Program-made: the position numbers and the translations under genes
From: Rhabditoides inermis
Lineage: Eukaryota > Nematoda > Chromadorea > Rhabditida > Rhabditidae
DNA: 64,000 nt
Assembly: GCA_963966185.1 (NCBI GenBank)
Contig: CAWZYM010000055.1
Span: forward strand, 1-64,000
Direction of reading: 5' to 3'
Part shown: positions 12,617 to 24,211 of the stretch, in pieces
Numbering within the stretch: the first letter of the stretch is position 1
Layout: every line of letters begins with the position of its first letter
Notes under the pieces: generated by a model
Told to the model about the DNA's origin: nothing
The model's input: only the letters and a program-made list of their open reading frames with translations
Databases searched by the model: none

Positions 12617-13405
12617 GGGCCTCGGCAGACTTATCGCAATCGCCGAATCGCCAGCGAATCGCTGTAGTGAAGCATACATATCGTGTTTTCTGAAATCGCC
12701 AGCGATTCTAAAATCGCTTCAAAATCGCCATTGAGCTGGCATACTAATCACCGGCGAATCGCCAAGAAATCGCCAAACCCGGCGATTTGGCGATTTTGGA
12801 ATCGCTAAGTTGAAATTAGCGATTCCAAAATCGCCACGATTATTACGGTCGTGTTTTGACATATTTCATAGTTGTTTCCAAAAGTTTCTTACATATACTC
12901 ACTCTTATCAGATATCTGAACATAATTCGCTATGAACACACCGTCTTGGTGATAGTTTGAAATTCCAAATAATGTGTAAGACAATCTCGGGAACTACTGT
13001 AAACATATTCTTGTTCCACTAAATGCATAAAAAACATGAATCATATACTCAATTACAAGTTGAGTTATCATTTTGTGTAGGCGATTCCAAAATCGCCGAG
13101 GCTGGCGATTTGGACATCGGCAAATTGGCGATTTCAGACAAACCAGCGCGCGCAAGTGCATTCCCTTTCTTATTATCTATGTTTCTTAGTTCAAATGAGT
13201 TAGTCTATGCATGTTTGTTATGTTATGAATTGAATTATAACCAACATTGTTAACACTTGTACACTTGGCAGCCGATCGGTGTGACGTAGATATTACGTCG
13301 GCTGATACCAAATCGCCGAAACGCCGGCGAATCGCTGGCGAATCGCTAACATTCGAAAACGCCAAGCTTGGCGATTCGGCGATTGCGATAAGTCTGCCGA
13401 GGCCC
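12617..13405. mobile_element. MITE-like element with about 35-bp terminal inverted repeats, rich in AATCGCC words
   Basis: Begins GGGCCTCGGCAGACTTATCG and ends with its reverse complement, flanked by TA on both sides (12615-12616 and 13406-13407). The word AATCGCC or its reverse complement GGCGATT recurs many times in both terminal thirds, a dense subterminal-repeat pattern typical of transposase-binding arrays. There is no coding capacity. The TA flanks would suit a Tc1/mariner-type target, while a GGGCCT terminus also resembles PIF/Harbinger, so the superfamily is not assigned. Confidence 0.8.
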
Positions 13406-13603
13406 TAAGCAGCATGAAATTGATGTACTCTCTCCAAGCAAGTTCCGAGTTCGACAATCCCTGAAAATGACAGAGTAAACATGGAAATAATGCATGAAAT
13501 CATAGGCAATGTCCGTACCGTTGGATTGTTTCCGTATGCGTAAACAGGGTAGTACGCGCACATCAGACAGAATGGAGCAACCAACCCACTTAGCCAAAAA
13601 AAA

Positions 13604-13650
13604 ACCACTCTCTCTCTCCCGCCCTATCTCTCTCTCTCCCTCTCTCTCCC

Positions 13651-13694
<44 letters not shown>
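13604..13694. repeat. (CT)n microsatellite
   Basis: CT tract with occasional CCC interruptions, between the AATCGCC element and the BAR-like gene. Confidence 0.9.
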
Positions 13695-13697
<3 letters not shown>

Positions 13698-14058
13698 ACA
13701 TAAATCAATCAAACACTATCGAACGTTTACCATACACAGGGTGTTAGTTTATGACATCCATCCAAAACATTCACAATAAAATACCCTTTTTGGGGATGCA
13801 CTCTAGTTTTTGCTGAAGTGTCGTGAAAGAACGGCTTATGTGATGTGATAAATACATACACACTAGAACTGAATGAAGCAACAAAATACATGGAAGCACG
13901 TCATTTGCGGGATGGATGTATATAATGGATGGGCACGAATACATGACATATCAGGGCACAGGTGGTATTTGCAATCTCTAGACTCATTTGACTGTCTCAT
14001 CTCAAGGAACGTTACCAGAAGGCGCGACGACGACGCCTTCATTCCTCCTCCGGTCGCC

Positions 14059-14509
14059 ATGGCATACAGTGTCAAGGTAGGTTCTGTCAAATGACTTTAA
14101 GAAATACTTTTCGAGTTAGCGTAAAGGCAAGAAGAACACCACAGTCGACTGGCAGCAGTCGCAGCTCAAGGAGACAAACGAGAAACTGGTGGGTGTGGTG
14201 TGCCGGACTGGTGCCAGACTGGTTCCGCCTGGTTCCAGACAAGCCGCTTCTCGGCGCTGGTGCAGTGGAACGAAATGCTCATCAGCTACATCGAAGACGC
14301 AAACAAGAGGTGCGCTGGATGACTAAGGCAGCTAGGGATTCTTCACTTTCTACTGTAGCTACAGTATTCTGAAGAGTTACTGTAGGTTCCAAGTGGAGGA
14401 CGCGCCGTGGGGACAGCCACACAACATAGCCGAACAGCTGGCAGCCACATTCCAAGTCATGAGTCTCGCTATCAGCAACGTCGAGGTATCTTCCTCCCTC
14501 CCTCTCCCC

Positions 14510-14571
<62 letters not shown>

Positions 14572-16056
14572 CTCCCTCCATTCCAGTACCAGTCCTATCT
14601 CTGCAAGGTGGTCGTGGCTCTCGATCAGATCGGCGTGAAACAGCGCGAGATGATCAACGCCGTCCACGAGCAGGTATACGGTATTAACAGGATACTGTAT
14701 CTACAGTACACCTGAATTACTGTATCTACCGTAGGTGCTGCAACCGCTGAAAGAGTTCAAATTCGTGCGTGTGCCATACCTTCGAGGTATGCTCGACAAA
14801 CAGATGGAGTACACCAAGAACCTCGACAAGATGAAGGGAGCCACCATGTGAGTGGTTACTGTAGCCACTGGGGTACTGTAGATTACTGCATTCTATTACT
14901 AGAGGCATTTTGTTAGATAAGCGAATTTCTGCACTATTCAAAACCATTGTCTTCTTGCAGGGACTTTTTCGCATACACGAAGAAGGATCGCATGCAGAAG
15001 GAACTGGAGCGACAGTGCAACGGAGTGCGTATCGATTGAACTATTAATTTATCGATTGAGTAATGGATTCGTTTGTCAGGTTGCGATGGAGCTGCAAAAG
15101 TGCGAGGCGGACTACGACAAACACGCGCGACTCATCGCCGAGTTCATGAGACTGCAGGTATACGGTAGACTGCGTTACGATATACTGTACTTTGCATCTA
15201 TGATACTGTAAAGGGTGTTCTTAGATGCACTTTTACCCTGAACTATCGTTCGGGTTGGTCCAAAGAAGGTCCAAACAAGCCCCGAACAGCCTTGTTTTCA
15301 ATGGGAAACTGTTGGCCCAAACACCTTCTATTGAGGTCAAATTTTGCCCGAACACGTCCGAACATCGCTCGGCAGCCCCAAACAACCCCGAACTATCCAC
15401 CCAAAACAATGAAAGGAGAGATAATTGCTTGGAACTCTCTGGGTCCCGAAACGAGTGACCTTTTATGTGAGGATAGAGTATGATAGCATGACATCATGCC
15501 AGCCGGCGCGACCGCTCGGTCGAAACAGCTGATCGACTGCGATGAGAAAACGTGTAGAAAGTTGGCTCTGGTTTTGATTGTTTTGTCATTACTTCATTAA
15601 CTTGTGACCTGTTTCAAGTGATATGTGCTCTGATAGTGTTTCTTTCTCTGATATGTAATCATCAGCCCTTGATATACATAATCAAGTGATTGAGTTCAGA
15701 AATCAATTTCGAAATGGAGGAAACTGGAGCCCCAAGGCATATCACACGAATCACACAAAGAAAAGGCAAGTATAGGGAGTACAATTCACAAAAAAGTCAG
15801 TGACAAATCTCCAAACATAGTGATATTATCAACAAGAACTTCACAAACATCCGTTTGCCCTCAATAGGAGGTGTTTGGGCCAACAGTTTCTCATTGAAAA
15901 CGAGGCTGTTCGGGGCTTGTTTGGACCTTCTTTGGACCAACCCGAACGATAGTTCAGGGTAAAAGTGCATCTAAGAAGACCCTTTACTCTTTTTCATTTT
16001 TGCAGAACGACTACTTTGCGGCGGTGGAGAAGGCGTGCGCGTCGACAGAGACGTGA
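14059..16056 (+). CDS. Coiled-coil/BAR-like protein
   Basis: Multi-exon gene starting MAYSVK at 14059. Exon 2 begins RKGKKNTTVDWQQSQLKETN (acceptor at about 14119). Further exons encode SRFSALVQWNEMLISYIEDA, FQVEDAPWGQPHNIAEQL, YQSYLCKVVVALDQIGVK, VLQPLKEFKFVRVPYLRG, DFFAYTKKDRMQKELERQ, VAMELQKCEADYDKHARL and finally NDYFAAVEKACASTET, stop at 16056. The whole chain is helical, charged and without membrane segments. A linker PLKEFK between long helices is the sort of feature seen in BAR-domain membrane-bending proteins, but no family-specific signature was recognised. Introns contain many tactgta/tacagta words. The intron before the last exon carries a 774-bp MITE. The 3' half of the gene (from 14710) is duplicated in inverted orientation at 19746-21092. 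Confidence 0.6.
14514..14575. repeat. (CT)n microsatellite in a BAR-like gene intron
   Basis: About 30 uninterrupted CT units inside an intron. It lies outside the palindrome arm and so is not duplicated. Confidence 0.9.
15211..15984. mobile_element. MITE-like element with about 110-bp terminal inverted repeats (copy in P1 left arm)
   Basis: Ends AAGGGTGTTCTTAGATGC and GCATCTAAGAAGACCCTT are near-perfect inverted copies, extending through the words GGTCCAAAGAAGGTCC and GTTCGGG. TA flanks both sides (15209-15210 and 15985-15986). There is no coding capacity. It lies in the penultimate-to-last intron of the BAR-like gene and was duplicated with the palindrome; the mirror copy is 19818-20591. 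Confidence 0.8.
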
Positions 16057-16454
16057 TAGGCTCCCCTTCCAGTCCCGCCCACTCTTACAATACTTACAAC
16101 TTAGAAATTAGATGATCGATAGTCGTGATTGATGATTAAAATGTGTCGTGTCGAATGAATTCTATGATTCTTGATGTGTGCAATGTGTGAAAATAGACAT
16201 GACTCTTCGCATGATTTCTTCCACTCAGTTTGATTGTTTGTCGAAGAGATAATAATAATATTTATCAATTGTACAATAAATACAATCATTACGCTAGAAC
16301 AAGGTGGAACACTTACAGATCTAGACAATATATGAAATGTGAATTATGAAAGGAAGGATGGAAGGAATAAATTACAATGCGACGTTACAATGCGTTGATA
16401 TGTAATCGCAAAAGGCGGATTGACTTGAGAAAAGAATCTCGTCGGGGATAGCAT

Positions 16455-16817
16455 TTACAATTTGAAACGTTCGGAATGATAGAAAAGATTTGATGTTATT
16501 TGAGACGTTATGTGAAGTGGGGATAGGATATAGTGTTGTCGTTGCCAAGAACCCACACACAAGTCAGCTTCACCCTTCCACATTCTGTGCACCATCACCA
16601 AGTCAGCTCGCACTCTTCGAGTTCGGAGAGTTTCCAGCTTGAAACGAGCCCGCAGCGCAGCATGAGAGAGATGAGAGAGTTTGCAGCGATTGGCGAGACG
16701 AGAGAGAAAGAGAGATTGTACTGACTCCAGGGTGGAAATGTCAACGTCATAGCAAGGCGAGTAGACAACACTACAGTATTCTAGAATACTGCGAACATAA
16801 ACAGAAAATGCTTTCAC
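16455..16817 (-). mobile_element. LINE C-terminal fragment, second family (P1 left arm)
   Basis: Mirror image of 18985-19347. It lies downstream of the BAR-like gene, converging on it. Confidence 0.75.
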
Positions 16818-17106
16818 AAGAACTTCTTCATTCCGCGTCTTTAGAAGGACAAAAAGGAAATGAATTTTTTGGTTGGATTTTTTACATATGCCTTTTTTTT
16901 TATTGTTGGTATTGCGTTTATCTCACTACTCATAGAGAGTAACGAGGATATAGCCGTACCAATTGTTCTCAGCCGAAAACAAGACAGAGCCTTGGATTAT
17001 AACGACTGTGAGAACTAGATTAGTTCAACCAACGTGCTATATAAGCACGCTAGTCGATAAAAACAACTGTTAGTAGGATAAAACACCGTCTCCGACGGTC
17101 ACAAAT

Positions 17107-17805
17107 TCACAGATTCTTGACAGCACGCTTGAACGACTGTTTGGTCTCCTCCAATACAGCCTTCTCCGGTAGGGCATTCCATAGCCTTCTCAACTCGTTC
17201 ACCGGGTAGTCGTGCAATCTCGCACTTGTCACCACAGGCTCCATCACTCTCAGTGAGTGGCCACCGCGTGCTGTCCTTCTCACTCCGCTGTCCGACACCA
17301 GGACCAGCATTCCATCTGGAGGGACTCTCACTCCGTGCACATAATTCCACATGAGCACCCTCCTTCTCTCGCTCACGGTCTTCTTTACCGTATTCCACTT
17401 GGCCTTCTCTAGCACTCGGTCATCCGATGACGTGAAATCATTCTGCACCAGCCTCGCTGCATGCACATTCACTCTTTCGAGTCTTGCCCTGTCCGTCTCG
17501 TTTGCAGGAAACCATCCTTCTGCTGCATATAGCAGTCCTGGCTCAATACACGCCTTGTACACTTTCTCGAGGGCGCTTCGAGGAGCCCACTTCCTCATAG
17601 TTCGCACCAAAGCACCAATGGCTTGGCGAGCCTTCGTCACTCTCTCAGCCACGTGACCACTGAAGTTCATCAGAGGATCAATTGCCACTCCGAGATACTT
17701 GTACTGGCTAGTGCACTCGAGCTCTGTTCCACCAATGTGCAGATTTACCTCGAAATCTGGTTCCTTCTCATACACTCCCATTCGAATCACCTTGCACTTT
17801 CCCGC
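17107..17805 (-). mobile_element. Inverted LINE 3' fragment (RT thumb to C-terminus)
   Basis: Open frame whose conserved part begins GKCKVIRMGVYEKEPDFE and ends KQSFKRAVKNL. It is identical at protein level to the right-arm copy but lacks the YADD-containing segment, which lies in the spacer. It is a by-product of the inverted duplication. Confidence 0.85.
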
Positions 17806-18695
17806 CACCACTTCTATTCAATTGTTATGTGAATCGTGTGGGGTCGATACAATTGAATGAAGGGGCGCGCATTGTTCAATACGCCGACGATACGGTGTAT
17901 GTCTCTCGGTATCTTACCGATAGAGACAAGGAGAATGCACAAGAAGATGTGGAGAAACTGAGTGGGCTCTTCTCAGAGATGGGAATGAAGCTGAATGCGG
18001 GAAAGTGCAAGGTGATTCGAATGGGAGTGTATGAGAAGGAACCAGATTTCGAGGTAAATCTGCACATTGGTGGAACAGAGCTCGAGTGCACTAGCCAGTA
18101 CAAGTATCTCGGAGTGGCAATTGATCCTCTAATGAACTTCAGTGGTCACGTGGCTGAGAGAGTGACGAAGGCTCGCCAAGCCATTGGTGCTTTGGTGCGA
18201 ACTATGAGGAAGTGGGCTCCTCGAAGCGCCCTCGAGAAAGTGTACAAGGCGTGTATTGAGCCAGGACTGCTATATGCAGCAGAAGGATGGTTTCCTGCAA
18301 ACGAGACGGACAGGGCAAGACTCGAAAGAGTGAATGTGCATGCAGCGAGGCTGGTGCAGAATGATTTCACGTCATCGGATGACCGAGTGCTAGAGAAGGC
18401 CAAGTGGAATACGGTAAAGAAGACCGTGAGCGAGAGAAGGAGGGTGCTCATGTGGAATTATGTGCACGGAGTGAGAGTCCCTCCAGATGGAATGCTGGTC
18501 CTGGTGTCGGACAGCGGAGTGAGAAGGACAGCACGCGGTGGCCACTCACTGAGAGTGATGGAGCCTGTGGTGACAAGTGCGAGATTGCACGACTACCCGG
18601 TGAACGAGTTGAGAAGGCTATGGAATGCCCTACCGGAGAAGGCTGTATTGGAGGAGACCAAACAGTCGTTCAAGCGTGCTGTCAAGAATCTGTGA
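17806..18695 (+). mobile_element. LINE reverse transcriptase fragment, CR1/Jockey-like group
   Basis: The frame reads PPLLFNCYVNRVGS..., IVQYADDTVYVS (catalytic YADD), LNAGKCKVIRMG, QYKYLGVAIDP and the typical LINE C-terminal SALEKVYKACIEPGLLYAAE, ending in a stop at 18695. The endonuclease and the finger region upstream are missing. Its 5' truncation coincides with the palindrome loop, and the part from 17997 on is duplicated in the left arm. Confidence 0.85.
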
Positions 18696-18984
18696 ATTTG
18701 TGACCGTCGGAGACGGTGTTTTATCCTACTAACAGTTGTTTTTATCGACTAGCGTGCTTATATAGCACGTTGGTTGAACTAATCTAGTTCTCACAGTCGT
18801 TATAATCCAAGGCTCTGTCTTGTTTTCGGCTGAGAACAATTGGTACGGCTATATCCTCGTTACTCTCTATGAGTAGTGAGATAAACGCAATACCAACAAT
18901 AAAAAAAAAGGCATATGTAAAAAATCCAACCAAAAAATTCATTTCCTTTTTGTCCTTCTAAAGACGCGGAATGAAGAAGTTCTT

Positions 18985-19347
18985 GTGAAAGCATTTTCTG
19001 TTTATGTTCGCAGTATTCTAGAATACTGTAGTGTTGTCTACTCGCCTTGCTATGACGTTGACATTTCCACCCTGGAGTCAGTACAATCTCTCTTTCTCTC
19101 TCGTCTCGCCAATCGCTGCAAACTCTCTCATCTCTCTCATGCTGCGCTGCGGGCTCGTTTCAAGCTGGAAACTCTCCGAACTCGAAGAGTGCGAGCTGAC
19201 TTGGTGATGGTGCACAGAATGTGGAAGGGTGAAGCTGACTTGTGTGTGGGTTCTTGGCAACGACAACACTATATCCTATCCCCACTTCACATAACGTCTC
19301 AAATAACATCAAATCTTTTCTATCATTCCGAACGTTTCAAATTGTAA
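18985..19347 (+). mobile_element. LINE C-terminal fragment, second family (P1 right arm)
   Basis: Reads MKAFSVYVRSILEYCSVVYS then RRVRADLVMVHRMWKGEA, the region that follows the RT domain in CR1/Jockey-type LINEs. It is only a 3' scrap, mirrored at 16455-16817. Confidence 0.75.
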
Positions 19348-19745
19348 ATGCTATCCCCGACGAGATTCTTTTCTCAAGTCAATCCGCCTTTTGCGATTAC
19401 ATATCAACGCATTGTAACGTCGCATTGTAATTTATTCCTTCCGTCCTTCCTTTCATAATTCACATTTCATATATTGTCTAGATCTGTAAGTGTTCCACCT
19501 TGTTCTAGCGTAATGATTGTATTTATTGTACAATTGATAAATATTATTATTATCTCTTCGACAAACAATCAAACTGAGTGGAAGAAATCATGCGAAGAGT
19601 CATGTCTATTTTCACACATTGCACACATCAAGAATCATAGAATTCATTCGACACGACACATTTTAATCATCAATCACGACTATCGATCATCTAATTTCTA
19701 AGTTGTAAGTATTGTAAGAGTGGGCGGGACTGGAAGGGGAGCCTA

Positions 19746-21092
19746 TCACGTCTCTGTCGACGCGCACGCCTTCTCCACCGCCGCAAAGTAGTCGTTCTGC
19801 AAAAATGAAAAAGAGTAAAGGGTCTTCTTAGATGCACTTTTACCCTGAACTATCGTTCGGGTTGGTCCAAAGAAGGTCCAAACAAGCCCCGAACAGCCTC
19901 GTTTTCAATGAGAAACTGTTGGCCCAAACACCTCCTATTGAGGGCAAACGGATGTTTGTGAAGTTCTTGTTGATAATATCACTATGTTTGGAGATTTGTC
20001 ACTGACTTTTTTGTGAATTGTACTCCCTATACTTGCCTTTTCTTTGTGTGATTCGTGTGATATGCCTTGGGGCTCCAGTTTCCTCCATTTCGAAATTGAT
20101 TTCTGAACTCAATCACTTGATTATGTATATCAAGGGCTGATGATTACATATCAGAGAAAGAAACACTATCAGAGCACATATCACTTGAAACAGGTCACAA
20201 GTTAATGAAGTAATGACAAAACAATCAAAACCAGAGCCAACTTTCTACACGTTTTCTCATCGCAGTCGATCAGCTGTTTCGACCGAGCGGTCGCGCCGGC
20301 TGGCATGATGTCATGCTATCATACTCTATCCTCACATAAAAGGTCACTCGTTTCGGGACCCAGAGAGTTCCAAGCAATTATCTCTCCTTTCATTGTTTTG
20401 GGTGGATAGTTCGGGGTTGTTTGGGGCTGCCGAGCGATGTTCGGACGTGTTCGGGCAAAATTTGACCTCAATAGAAGGTGTTTGGGCCAACAGTTTCCCA
20501 TTGAAAACAAGGCTGTTCGGGGCTTGTTTGGACCTTCTTTGGACCAACCCGAACGATAGTTCAGGGTAAAAGTGCATCTAAGAACACCCTTTACAGTATC
20601 ATAGATGCAAAGTACAGTATATCGTAACGCAGTCTACCGTATACCTGCAGTCTCATGAACTCGGCGATGAGTCGCGCGTGTTTGTCGTAGTCCGCCTCGC
20701 ACTTTTGCAGCTCCATCGCAACCTGACAAACGAATCCATTACTCAATCGATAAATTAATAGTTCAATCGATACGCACTCCGTTGCACTGTCGCTCCAGTT
20801 CCTTCTGCATGCGATCCTTCTTCGTGTATGCGAAAAAGTCCCTGCAAGAAGACAATGGTTTTGAATAGTGCAGAAATTCGCTTATCTAACAAAATGCCTC
20901 TAGTAATAGAATGCAGTAATCTACAGTACCCCAGTGGCTACAGTAACCACTCACATGGTGGCTCCCTTCATCTTGTCGAGGTTCTTGGTGTACTCCATCT
21001 GTTTGTCGAGCATACCTCGAAGGTATGGCACACGCACGAGTTTGAACTCTTTCAGCGGTTGCAGCACCTACGGTAGATACAGTAATTCAGGT
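19746..21092 (-). pseudogene. Inverted, 5'-truncated copy of the BAR-like gene
   Basis: Mirror of 14710-16056. It contains the last exons and stop but begins inside an intron, so it has no start codon, promoter or upstream exons. It should be inactive unless a new promoter reads in. Confidence 0.85.
19818..20591. mobile_element. Mirror copy of the intronic MITE in P1 right arm
   Basis: Reverse complement of 15211-15984, carried along by the inverted duplication rather than by a new transposition, since its flanks also match. Confidence 0.8.
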
Positions 21093-21953
21093 CTCGTCAT
21101 CTCACTCTCTTGTCTCTGATGTATCTGTCCAGGGTGGTTTTCCGATCATGCATCCCTGTGTTTTCTGTTATCTGCTCGCACATCTCAACCGCGCGGAAAG
21201 CTAAGCGAAAGCTTTTCGCTTTTCGCAAGGGAGATTACAAAAAAGCCGAGGGACTGATTGCATGTACCCCGTGGTTTGCATTGCTCCTCAAAAAGCATGA
21301 CAGTGTACAAGCTATGTGTGATCGAATTGTACAGATTATTCAATCTATCATTTCCGAGTGTATTCCCGAACGTGAAATCAAGAAGAAGACTGTCTCAAAA
21401 CACATAAAGCGTCTATACAAACACAAAGAGAGGATTTGGAAGAAAGAAAAAAAAATCCAACAAGTACAAGTAATGTGTGAAGCGCATTATGAAAATCCAA
21501 CGTCGAGAGCGGTCTCTTCTAGAGAAAAAGTTCGTTTTCAATAGTAGAGATTTCTATACGTTTGTAAAATCTGCTTCTAACTCACACTCCCCGCTTCTCA
21601 CTCTAGTCTCTAATGATGGTGTACAAGCTGAGTCCTCTTGCAAAAGCGGAGCTGCTATCCAGACAATTCAGTTCCGTCTTCATTCGTGATGACGGGCGAT
21701 TGCCTTTTCTTTCTCCATGCCTCTCTCGATGACGTCCTTGTCCAACCATGGATCGTCGAGAAGGCACTGCGCGCTCTTCGTCCAAAAATCAACAGCACAC
21801 CTGAAGAGATACCTTCCTTCTTTCTCAAGCACACTGCATGTTCGATGGCTCTTCCACTTTCTCTCGTCTTCTCTGCTTCCATGCAATCCGGCGAGGTCCC
21901 CTCACAGTGGAAGACTGCGCGCATCGTCCCTATATTCAAAAAGGGACGACGCG
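21093..21953 (-). repeat. Palindrome P2, left arm (861 bp)
   Basis: Base i pairs with 44667-i. It duplicates the N-terminal RT part of the minus-strand LINE at 21954-24365. At least one substitution separates the arms (GTCTTC here near 21867, GATGAG opposite). It starts exactly where palindrome P1 ends. Confidence 0.95.
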
Positions 21954-22713
21954 GATATGCTGTTTATATGTGAGCGGGATGAGAGGTCTTGTGAAACAAG
22001 GACACCGAGATCGCGAACCTCAGACTGGCTGGGGACGCTCACTACACACAACGAGTACACGGAACGGGGATTGCGCTTGCCAACATGCAACACAACGCAC
22101 TAGGGTGCACATACACTCATCTGCCACCCATCCACCCATTTCTCCAGCGCAAGAGCCGCGGGAGCGAGAGGGGAACTGGTGTCAGGCGAGAACACAGAAA
22201 CAAGCTTCGCATCGTCTGCGAATAGAAGCACGGAACAATCAGGAGGCATGGCTTCGGGGAGGTCATTAATGAATAGGTTGAAGAGGAGAGGGCCTAGCAC
22301 GGAACCTTGTGGTACTGCTGAGAGCACTGGTTGGAACTCGCTGCATTCGCCTTCTACCTCCACGCATTGCACTCTTCCCGTCAGCCAATCAGCCAACCAC
22401 CGATACAGGCAACCTCCTATACCGTAACATGCGAGCTTGGCCAGCAGTTTTTCATGCGAGACAGTATCGAAAGCACGCTAGAAACCTATATATAGCACAT
22501 CAGCACACTTTTGCTCACTCTCGGCTGTTACGAGTGAACTCATAAACGAGAGGAGCTGAGTAGTTGTGCTCCGTTTGGCGCGAAAACCATGCTGAGAAGG
22601 TGATAGAAGGTTATGAGCGGATAGAAAAGTGCAAATCTCGCGCTTGATGATGGATTCAAACGCCTTGCCGATAGCTGATGTTAGGCTGATCGGTCTGTAG
22701 TTGGCAGGAATGT

Positions 22714-23574
22714 CGCGTCGTCCCTTTTTGAATATAGGGACGATGCGCGCAGTCTTCCACTGTGAGGGGACCTCGCCGGATTGCATGGAAGCAGAGAAGA
22801 TGAGAGAAAGTGGAAGAGCCATCGAACATGCAGTGTGCTTGAGAAAGAAGGAAGGTATCTCTTCAGGTGTGCTGTTGATTTTTGGACGAAGAGCGCGCAG
22901 TGCCTTCTCGACGATCCATGGTTGGACAAGGACGTCATCGAGAGAGGCATGGAGAAAGAAAAGGCAATCGCCCGTCATCACGAATGAAGACGGAACTGAA
23001 TTGTCTGGATAGCAGCTCCGCTTTTGCAAGAGGACTCAGCTTGTACACCATCATTAGAGACTAGAGTGAGAAGCGGGGAGTGTGAGTTAGAAGCAGATTT
23101 TACAAACGTATAGAAATCTCTACTATTGAAAACGAACTTTTTCTCTAGAAGAGACCGCTCTCGACGTTGGATTTTCATAATGCGCTTCACACATTACTTG
23201 TACTTGTTGGATTTTTTTTTCTTTCTTCCAAATCCTCTCTTTGTGTTTGTATAGACGCTTTATGTGTTTTGAGACAGTCTTCTTCTTGATTTCACGTTCG
23301 GGAATACACTCGGAAATGATAGATTGAATAATCTGTACAATTCGATCACACATAGCTTGTACACTGTCATGCTTTTTGAGGAGCAATGCAAACCACGGGG
23401 TACATGCAATCAGTCCCTCGGCTTTTTTGTAATCTCCCTTGCGAAAAGCGAAAAGCTTTCGCTTAGCTTTCCGCGCGGTTGAGATGTGCGAGCAGATAAC
23501 AGAAAACACAGGGATGCATGATCGGAAAACCACCCTGGACAGATACATCAGAGACAAGAGAGTGAGATGACGAG
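22714..23574 (+). repeat. Palindrome P2, right arm (861 bp)
   Basis: Reverse complement of 21093-21953 with a 760-bp spacer (21954-22713). The LINE reading frame runs from this arm through the spacer, so this arm is the original one and the left arm the added copy. Confidence 0.95.
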
Positions 23575-23705
23575 AGGACAATATCGAGAATGTGGCCAGC
23601 GCGTGTGGGCTCGTCTATCAGCTGATCTAACCCGTGGGCAATAGAGAATGCGAGTAAGTCACGGCAATGGGCACAATCAGTATTGAGGTTTGGCCAACTC
23701 ACATG

Positions 23706-24211
23706 TAGTGTTTGGACCAAATTACCGGTTTATTTCTGGTTAACCAGAAATTTGGCGCCCTTTTCAAAACCAGCGTCATTTAAAACCAGAAAAAATTGGC
23801 CAGGTCATTGGCCGGACCAGATATTTCTGGTTTTCGGTCGAAAAAACCAGAAATTTCTGGTTCTGGTTTTCATTTGGCCAGTACTGGTTTTGGTTTGGCG
23901 GTCGTTCGAGAAATGTGACGTCTCATTGTCATTTAGCCATGAAATGTCCTCATCATACCTCATCTCATTCGAGAATCGAGAAATGATATTGACCGGTCCA
24001 AAGAACCAGAGGTACAAACTACAAAACCAGAAATTTCTGGTTTTTTGAAAACCAGAAATTTCTGGTTCTGGTTCTGGTTTGGCCAGATTTCTCAAAACCG
24101 GTTTATTTTGGCCGGTCATTTCTCTGGCCAACCAGAAAATAACCGGTCATTGGTTTTATTTTGGCCGGTCATTCGACCAGAAATCTGGTCGATAAATTGG
24201 TCCAAACACTA
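23706..24211. mobile_element. hAT-like MITE with 8-bp target-site duplication
   Basis: Starts TAGTGTTTGGACCAA and ends with its reverse complement. It is flanked by identical 8-bp repeats CTCACATG (23698-23705 and 24212-24219). The body is packed with ACCAGAAATTTCTGGTT-like words in both orientations. It interrupts the LINE endonuclease frame; removing it and one target copy rejoins NAPHVSWPN. An 8-bp duplication is the hAT signature. Confidence 0.9.

Larger units (their letters stand above)
14710..17805 (+). repeat. Palindrome P1, left arm (3.1 kb)
   Basis: Each base i pairs with base 35802-i on the right. The arm carries the 3' half of the BAR-like gene and two LINE 3' fragments. Outer divergence begins at ...AGTAC|ACCTGAATTAC. 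At the inner edge the arm stops in CTTTCCCGC. At least one substitution separates the arms (GGATGG here near 16360, GGACGG in the other arm). Confidence 0.95.
17997..21092 (-). repeat. Palindrome P1, right arm (3.1 kb)
   Basis: Reverse complement of 14710-17805. The spacer between arms is only 191 bp (17806-17996) and is part of a LINE reverse transcriptase frame (PLLFNCYVN through YADD). The outer edge at 21092 is immediately followed by the first base of palindrome P2. Confidence 0.95.

Noticed and set aside
14710..23574. Treating palindromes P1 and P2 as pure sequencing fold-back artefacts
   Set aside because: Not fully excluded, but the arms differ by single substitutions and P3 nearby differs by a whole transposon, which simple fold-back reads would not give.
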